A stretch of 10,485 bases of DNA, from contig JAFACJ010000351.1 of NCBI GenBank assembly GCA_023425615.1, forward strand, positions 1-10,485, read 5' to 3'. The position numbers and the translations under genes are program-made. Below, piece after piece: positions 6,407 to 10,485 of this stretch (the first letter of the stretch is position 1; every line of letters begins with the position of its first letter). Source of the DNA: Actinomycetes bacterium. GTDB lineage: Bacteria; Actinomycetota; Actinomycetes; Streptosporangiales; Streptosporangiaceae. Under the pieces are notes generated by a model. The model was not told the DNA's origin. It saw only the letters and a list, made by a program, of their open reading frames with translations, and did not search any database.

Positions 6407-7999
6407 ATGCCGTCCTTCAACCTCGCCGACCTGTTCGAGCTCGTCGCCGACGCCGTCCCCGACCGGCTCGCGCTGGTGGCCGGAGACACCCGCCTCACCT
6501 ACGCCGAACTGGAGGCCCGCGCCAACCGCACCGCGGCGGCCCTGGCCGCGGCGGGCGTCGGCCCCGGCGACCGGGTGTCGATCCTGTCGGTCAACCGCGC
6601 CGAATGGCTGGAGACCCAGATCGCCGCCTACAAGCTGCGGGCAGCGCCGGTGAACGTGAACTACCGCTACACCGCCGGGGAACTCGCCCATGTCATCGGG
6701 GACTCGGGCAGCGCCGCCCTCGTCGGAGAGCGCGGCCCGCTGGCCCGGCTCACGTCCGTCCGCGACACGCTGCCCGACCTGCGGTACGTCCTGGTGCTGG
6801 AGGACGGTACCGACGGCGAGGTGCCGGGCTCCGTCGGCTACGAGGAGGCGCTGGCCGCCGCCTCCCCCGGGCGGGTGCCCGCCGAGCGCTCCGGCGACGA
6901 CCTCTTCCTCCTGTACACCGGGGGCACCACCGGGCTGCCCAAGGGCGTCATGTGGCGCAGCGAGGACATCTTCTTCCAGGCCATGGGCGGCGGCAACATG
7001 GTCGGCGACCCGATCCAGCGCCCCGGGCAGGCGGCGGAGAACGCGCTGGCCGGCGGGCTCACGATCATGTGCAACGCGCCGCTCATGCACGCGGCGGGCA
7101 TCTGGGTCTGCTGGGCGGCGCTGCTGTCGGGCTCGAAGCTGGTGCTGTGGTCGCGGCCGAGCTTCTCGGCGGCCGGGATCCTGGAGGTCGCCGCCCGCGA
7201 GGGCGTGCAGGTGATGACCGTGATCGCCGATGTGATGGCACGGCCGATCGTCGAGCTGCTGGAGGCCGAGCCCGGCGCCTACGACCTGTCGTCGCTGCTC
7301 GTCGTGGCCACCGGCGGCTCGGTCACCTCGCCCGGCGTGAAGGAGCGGCTGCACCGGGCGATCCCGTCGCTGATGATGATCCTCGACCCGATCGGCGGCT
7401 CGGAGACCGGCACCGCGGCGCGGGCGATCGAACCGGGGCCCGACGGGGTGCCGCGCTTCGCGCCGCAGCCGGACGCGGCGGTGCTGGATGAGAAGCTGCG
7501 GCGGATCGAGCCGGGCTCCCAGGAGATCGGGGTGTTCGCCCGCAGCGGGCGCATCCCGATCGGGTACTGGAACGACGAGGCCAAGACCGCGGCGACGTTC
7601 GTCACCGACGCCGACGGCGTCCGGTGGGCGCTTCAGGGCGACATGATGCGGGTGGACGCCGAGGGCAACATGATCCTGCTCGGCCGCGGCTCGGGCGTGG
7701 TGAACACCGGCGGGGAGAAGGTGTACGCCGAGGAGGTCGAGGCCGCCTTGAAGTCGCATCCCGCCGTCTACGACGTGCTGGTCGTCGGGGTGCCGGACGA
7801 GCGCCTCGGCCAGCGGGTGACCGCCGTGGTCTCACTGTCCTCCCCCGCCGGTGAGGAGGAGCTTCGCGACCACTGCCGGCTGACCCTCGCCGGGTACAAG
7901 GTCCCCCGGAGGATTCATGTGGTGGACGAGGTACGGCGCACCCCGTCGGGCAAGGCCGACTACCGCTGGGCCAAGGAGACGGCGGCGACCCTGGGCTGA
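6407..7999 (+). CDS. Acyl-CoA synthetase (AMP-forming), FadD19-like
   Basis: The 530-residue protein is a complete member of the ANL adenylate-forming superfamily, converting a carboxylic acid, ATP and CoA to acyl-CoA, AMP and pyrophosphate. Motifs in order are the phosphate-binding loop YTGGTTGLPKGVMWR (170-184), GGSETG (330-335), the ribose-binding GD (411-412), GRGSGVVNTGGEKVYAEEVE (427-446) at the hinge into the small C-terminal domain, and PSGKADYRW with catalytic Lys516. The opening residues and the sequence around the phosphate loop resemble the mycobacterial FadD19 group, which activates sterol side chains; that likeness is from memory and does not fix the substrate. GGAAGG (6392-6397) lies 9 bases before the ATG, supporting this start. 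It is divergent from the PhyH oxygenase, suggesting activation and hydroxylation of related acids. A 105-bp gap separates it from the TetR gene. Confidence 0.93.
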   Translation: MPSFNLADLFELVADAVPDRLALVAGDTRLTYAELEARANRTAAALAAAGVGPGDRVSILSVNRAEWLETQIAAYKLRAAPVNVNYRYTAGELAHVIGDSGSAALVGERGPLARLTSVRDTLPDLRYVLVLEDGTDGEVPGSVGYEEALAAASPGRVPAERSGDDLFLLYTGGTTGLPKGVMWRSEDIFFQAMGGGNMVGDPIQRPGQAAENALAGGLTIMCNAPLMHAAGIWVCWAALLSGSKLVLWSRPSFSAAGILEVAAREGVQVMTVIADVMARPIVELLEAEPGAYDLSSLLVVATGGSVTSPGVKERLHRAIPSLMMILDPIGGSETGTAARAIEPGPDGVPRFAPQPDAAVLDEKLRRIEPGSQEIGVFARSGRIPIGYWNDEAKTAATFVTDADGVRWALQGDMMRVDAEGNMILLGRGSGVVNTGGEKVYAEEVEAALKSHPAVYDVLVVGVPDERLGQRVTAVVSLSSPAGEEELRDHCRLTLAGYKVPRRIHVVDEVRRTPSGKADYRWAKETAATLG

Positions 8000-8034
8000 A
8001 CACGGCGCGTACGGCGGGCGTGGCGCGGATGAAC

Positions 8035-8082
8035 TTGCGCGACACGAAGATTTTCTCTGAATAAAAATTTGCGCGACGCGCA
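8035..8082 (+). promoter_or_regulatory. Candidate TetR operator: direct repeats and palindrome
   Basis: TTGCGCGAC followed by a similar six bases occurs at 8035-8049 and 8069-8083, with 13 of 15 bases matching and starts 34 bp apart. The second copy contains the perfect palindrome TGCGC-GAC-GCGCA (8070-8082), which overlaps the -35 box and spacer of the TetR promoter. An A/T-rich island (8047-8070) lies between the copies. A repressor bound there would block its own promoter. The binding protein is inferred from position only. Confidence 0.5.
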
Positions 8083-8097
8083 GGAACCGCCTACGGT
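8069..8097 (+). promoter_or_regulatory. Promoter for the TetR gene, probably giving a leaderless mRNA
   Basis: TTGCGC (8069-8074) and TACGGT (8092-8097) are 17 bp apart. The GTG start at 8105 begins 7 bases after the -10 box, where transcription would be expected to start. No Shine-Dalgarno sequence lies between. Together these suggest a leaderless mRNA, which is common in actinomycetes. Confidence 0.6.
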
Positions 8098-8104
8098 CTC
8101 CTGC

Positions 8105-8692
8105 GTGAGTCTCAGGGAGCGCAAGAAGGAGGCGACCCGGCAGGCGCTGAGCCGGGCCGCGATGGCGCTCGCCCTGGAACACGGGCCGGAGAACGTCCGG
8201 GTGGAGGACATCGCGGCGGCGGCCGGTGTCTCCCCCCGGACGTACAACAACTACTTCTCCAGCCGAGAGGCCGCCATCTGCGCGGTGGTCGTCTCGGCCA
8301 ACCGGCTGCTGGGCGAGCGGCTGCGCGAACGCCCTGCCGAGGAGCCGCTGGCCGAGGCGTGCGTGCAGGCCATGCTCGCACACTACGGGGGCCAGGACCC
8401 GCCCGACCGGCGCTTCATGCGCATGATCTTCCAGCACCCCGCGCTGCTCGGCGAGTTCCACAAGCACCACAAGGCAACCACCCAGCCGCTCATCGAGGCC
8501 GTCGCCGAACGCTGCGGTCTGGATCCGGCGCGCGATCTGTTCCCCGCGCTGCTGGCCGCCACCCTCACCACCGCCGTCCGCGTCGCCACCCATCACTGGC
8601 TCGACCACGACGACGGCCGCGACTTCCCCGACGTCCTGCGGGAGGCGCTGCTGTGCGTCGCCCCCGTCGCGTCGGCGCTCGACCATCCCTGA
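8105..8692 (+). CDS. TetR-family transcriptional regulator
   Basis: The 195-residue protein has the length and build of a TetR repressor. Residues 1-55 form the DNA-binding domain: LRERKKEATRQALSRAA (helix 1), then VRVEDIAAAAGVSPRTYNNYFSSREAAI (about 31-58), with the recognition helix around SPRTYNNYF. The remaining all-helical part would bind ligand and dimerise; no ligand can be predicted. GTG 8105 is chosen because the family core begins immediately after it and a promoter sits at the right distance for leaderless translation. An in-frame TTG at 8069 would run through the -35 box and is unlikely. The ABC exporter starts 44 bp downstream on the same strand, so it is the obvious regulatory target along with the gene itself; the upstream acyl-CoA synthetase is a less likely target. 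Confidence 0.92.
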   Translation: MSLRERKKEATRQALSRAAMALALEHGPENVRVEDIAAAAGVSPRTYNNYFSSREAAICAVVVSANRLLGERLRERPAEEPLAEACVQAMLAHYGGQDPPDRRFMRMIFQHPALLGEFHKHHKATTQPLIEAVAERCGLDPARDLFPALLAATLTTAVRVATHHWLDHDDGRDFPDVLREALLCVAPVASALDHP

Positions 8693-8736
8693 TCCGACCG
8701 GTCCCGAGCCGGTCCCGCACCCCGGAGCGCGCCCCC

Positions 8737-10473
8737 TTGCTGATCCGTCTCGTCCGCGAGTTCCTGCGGCCCTACCGCCGGGACCTGACCTTGCTGGTGG
8801 CGCTGCAGTTCTGCGCCACCCTGGCCATGCTCTACCTGCCGACGCTGAACGCCGACATCATCGACGAGGGCGTGGTCACCGGCGACACCGGCGCCATCCT
8901 GCGCTACGGCGGGATCATGCTCGCGGTGTCCCTCGGCCAGATCCTGTGCTCGGTCGGCGGCATCTTCTTCGCCTCCCGCACCGCGGGCGCGCTCGGCCGC
9001 GACATGCGCGCCGCGCTGTTCGACCGGGTGCAGCGGTTCTCCGCCCGCGAGGTCGGCCAGTTCGGCACCCCCTCGCTCATCACCCGCACCACCAACGACG
9101 TCCAGCAGGTGCAGATGCTGGTCCTCATGGCGATGACCATCGCGGTCAGCGCCCCGATCATGGCGACCGGCAGCGTGATCATGGCGCTGCGCCAGGACAT
9201 CCCGCTGTCGGGCCTGCTGCTGGTGGTGCTGCCGCTGCTGTCGGCGGCCGTCGGGTACGCGCTGACCCGGATGCACCCGCTGTTCCGCGTCATCCAGGAG
9301 CGGCTCGACCACATCAACCGGATCCTGCGCGAGCAGATCACCGGGGTGCGGGTGGTGCGCGCCTTCGTCCGCGACGAGCAGGAGACCGCGCGGTTCGACG
9401 AGGCCAACACCGAGCTCATGGACGTCTCGCGGCGGGCCGGCAACTTCATGGGCCTGATCTTCCCGCTGGTGCTGGGCGTGGTGAACATCGCCAGCGTCGC
9501 GGTCCTGTGGTTCGGCGGGCACCGGATCTCCGGCGGCGGCATGGAGATCGGCGCGCTCACCGCCTTCCTCAGCTACCTCATGCAGACGCTGATGTCGGTG
9601 ATGATGGCGACGTTCATGTTCATGATGGCGCCCCGCGCCTCGGTGTGCGCCGAGCGCGTCCGCGAGGTGCTCGCCACCGACTCCAGCGTCGTCCCGCCGC
9701 GGGAGCCGGTCCGCGAGACCACCGGGCACGGCACCCTCGAACTGCGGGGCGTGGAGTTCGGCTACCCCGGCGCCGAGGAGCCCGTCCTCCGCGACATCGA
9801 CATGACCGCGCGCCCCGGCGAGACCGTCGCGATCATCGGCTCCACCGGCAGCGGCAAGACCACCCTGGTCAACCTCATCCCCCGGCTGTTCGACGCCACC
9901 GGCGGCACCGTCCTCGTCGACGGCGTCGACGTACGGGAACTGGACCCCGCCAAGCTCGCCGAGGTCATCGGGCTGGTCCCCCAGCGCCCGTACCTGTTCT
10001 CCGGGACCATCGCCTCCAATCTGCGCTACGGGCGGCCCGAGGCCACCGACGAGGAACTGTGGCACGCGCTGGAGATCGCCCAGGCGCGCGACTTCGTGGA
10101 GAACATGCCCGAGGGCCTGGACACCCCCGTCTCCCAGGGCGGCACCACCGTCTCCGGCGGGCAGCGCCAGCGCCTTGCCATCGCCCGCGCCCTGGTCCAC
10201 CGGCCGGAGATCTACCTCTTCGACGACTCCTTCTCCGCCCTCGACTACACCACCGACGCCCGGCTGCGCGCCGCGCTGGCGGCCGAGACCTCCGACGCCA
10301 CGGTCCTCATCGTGGCCCAGCGGGTCAGCACCATCCGCAACGCCGACCGGATCATCGTCCTGGACCAGGGGCGGATCGTCGGGAGCGGCACCCACGCCGA
10401 GCTGATGGCCGGCAACGAGACCTACCGGGAGATCGTGCTCTCCCAGCTCACCGAACAGGAGGCCGCCGCATGA
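8737..10473 (+). CDS. ABC exporter half-transporter with degenerate ATPase site
   Basis: The 578-residue protein fuses a six-helix exporter domain (about 1-310, after a basic start RLVREFLRPYRRD) to an ATPase domain (about 335-565). Motifs are Walker A GSTGSGKTT (368-376), Q-loop Q416 in VPQRPYLFSG, signature VSGGQRQR (472-479), Walker B IYLFDD (492-497) and D-loop SALD. The position of the catalytic Glu is Asp497, and the usual His of the switch region is Gln528 (VAQRVST). The same pair of changes is known in the degenerate subunit of heterodimeric exporters such as TM287/288, so this protein should need a partner. TTG 8737 is chosen because GGAG (8724-8727) precedes it by 9 bases and the family N-terminus starts there; the frame stays open upstream but overlaps the TetR gene. 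The substrate is unknown; drugs or lipids are typical. Confidence 0.94.
   Translation: MLIRLVREFLRPYRRDLTLLVALQFCATLAMLYLPTLNADIIDEGVVTGDTGAILRYGGIMLAVSLGQILCSVGGIFFASRTAGALGRDMRAALFDRVQRFSAREVGQFGTPSLITRTTNDVQQVQMLVLMAMTIAVSAPIMATGSVIMALRQDIPLSGLLLVVLPLLSAAVGYALTRMHPLFRVIQERLDHINRILREQITGVRVVRAFVRDEQETARFDEANTELMDVSRRAGNFMGLIFPLVLGVVNIASVAVLWFGGHRISGGGMEIGALTAFLSYLMQTLMSVMMATFMFMMAPRASVCAERVREVLATDSSVVPPREPVRETTGHGTLELRGVEFGYPGAEEPVLRDIDMTARPGETVAIIGSTGSGKTTLVNLIPRLFDATGGTVLVDGVDVRELDPAKLAEVIGLVPQRPYLFSGTIASNLRYGRPEATDEELWHALEIAQARDFVENMPEGLDTPVSQGGTTVSGGQRQRLAIARALVHRPEIYLFDDSFSALDYTTDARLRAALAAETSDATVLIVAQRVSTIRNADRIIVLDQGRIVGSGTHAELMAGNETYREIVLSQLTEQEAAA
10457..10462 (+). promoter_or_regulatory. 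Strong ribosome binding site for the downstream partner gene
   Basis: AGGAGG lies 7 bases before the ATG at 10470, inside the last codons of the ABC gene. It is the best Shine-Dalgarno match in the window and supports translation of a gene overlapping the ABC stop codon. Confidence 0.85.
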
Positions 10474-10485
10474 CCACGTCGAAGC
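10470..10485 (+). CDS. Start of next gene, probably the partner ABC half-transporter (partial)
   Basis: An ATG at 10470-10472 overlaps the ABC stop codon as ATGA, and the first five codons read MTTSK before the window ends. The AGGAGG just upstream and the overlap indicate translational coupling. The identity is inferred: a half-transporter with a degenerate ATPase site is normally followed by its catalytically complete partner in this arrangement. Nothing in the five residues shows this. Confidence 0.65.

Noticed and set aside
8359..8736. In-frame upstream extension of the ABC transporter by 126 codons.
   Set aside because: The extension overlaps the TetR gene in another frame and translates to Arg/Pro/Ala-rich sequence; the family N-terminus begins at TTG 8737, which has its own ribosome site.
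8593..10395. A 600-codon minus-strand open frame opposite the ABC gene.
   Set aside because: It is a low-complexity shadow rich in His, Asp, Gly and Gln; the plus strand carries all ABC transporter motifs.

Overview
The window is strongly GC-rich. Its genes end most codons in G or C, use GTG and TTG starts freely, and overlap their neighbours slightly. This fits a high-GC actinomycete. The style (PucR-type regulator, teichoic-acid-type polymerase fused to a GT2, small EF-hand protein, FadD19-like ligase) suggests a filamentous actinomycete such as a Streptomyces or Actinomadura relative; that placement is inference and no marker gene is present. I see no rRNA, tRNA, CRISPR array, insertion sequence or attachment site.

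Layout. (1) 1-878, minus: the N-terminal 292 codons of a PucR/CdaR-type regulator that runs off the left edge. (2) 879-1149: divergent intergenic region with a candidate promoter for the next gene. (3) 1150-4587, plus: a large two-enzyme wall polymer protein, with an N-terminal GT2 glycosyltransferase, three beta-rich modules and a C-terminal TagF-like CDP-glycerol glycerophosphotransferase. (4) 4509-6255, minus, three genes: a 2OG-Fe(II) dioxygenase of the PhyH family, a 69-residue protein with two EF hands, and a four-helix membrane protein whose 3' end overlaps the polymerase gene tail to tail by 79 bp. A strong hairpin at 4652-4683 suits a terminator for the polymerase and lies inside the membrane protein gene. 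(5) 6407-7999, plus: an acyl-CoA synthetase divergent from the dioxygenase. (6) 8105-10485, plus: a TetR regulator with a probable leaderless promoter and an overlapping palindrome, then an ABC exporter half-transporter with a degenerate ATPase site, then the first codons of a gene overlapping it by ATGA, very likely the partner half-transporter.

How the genes may work together. The TetR-ABC-ABC run looks like a self-regulated heterodimeric efflux pump. The acyl-CoA ligase and PhyH-type hydroxylase share one divergent promoter region and could act on the same lipid or acyl-CoA substrate. The EF-hand gene 42 bp behind the dioxygenase is probably cotranscribed with it and may add calcium sensing. 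The wall polymerase stands alone with its own promoter and terminator. No complete, obviously new system is visible. The less ordinary parts are the dioxygenase/EF-hand/membrane protein trio, the beta-module triplication in the polymerase, the terminator buried in a convergent gene, and the compact TetR promoter.
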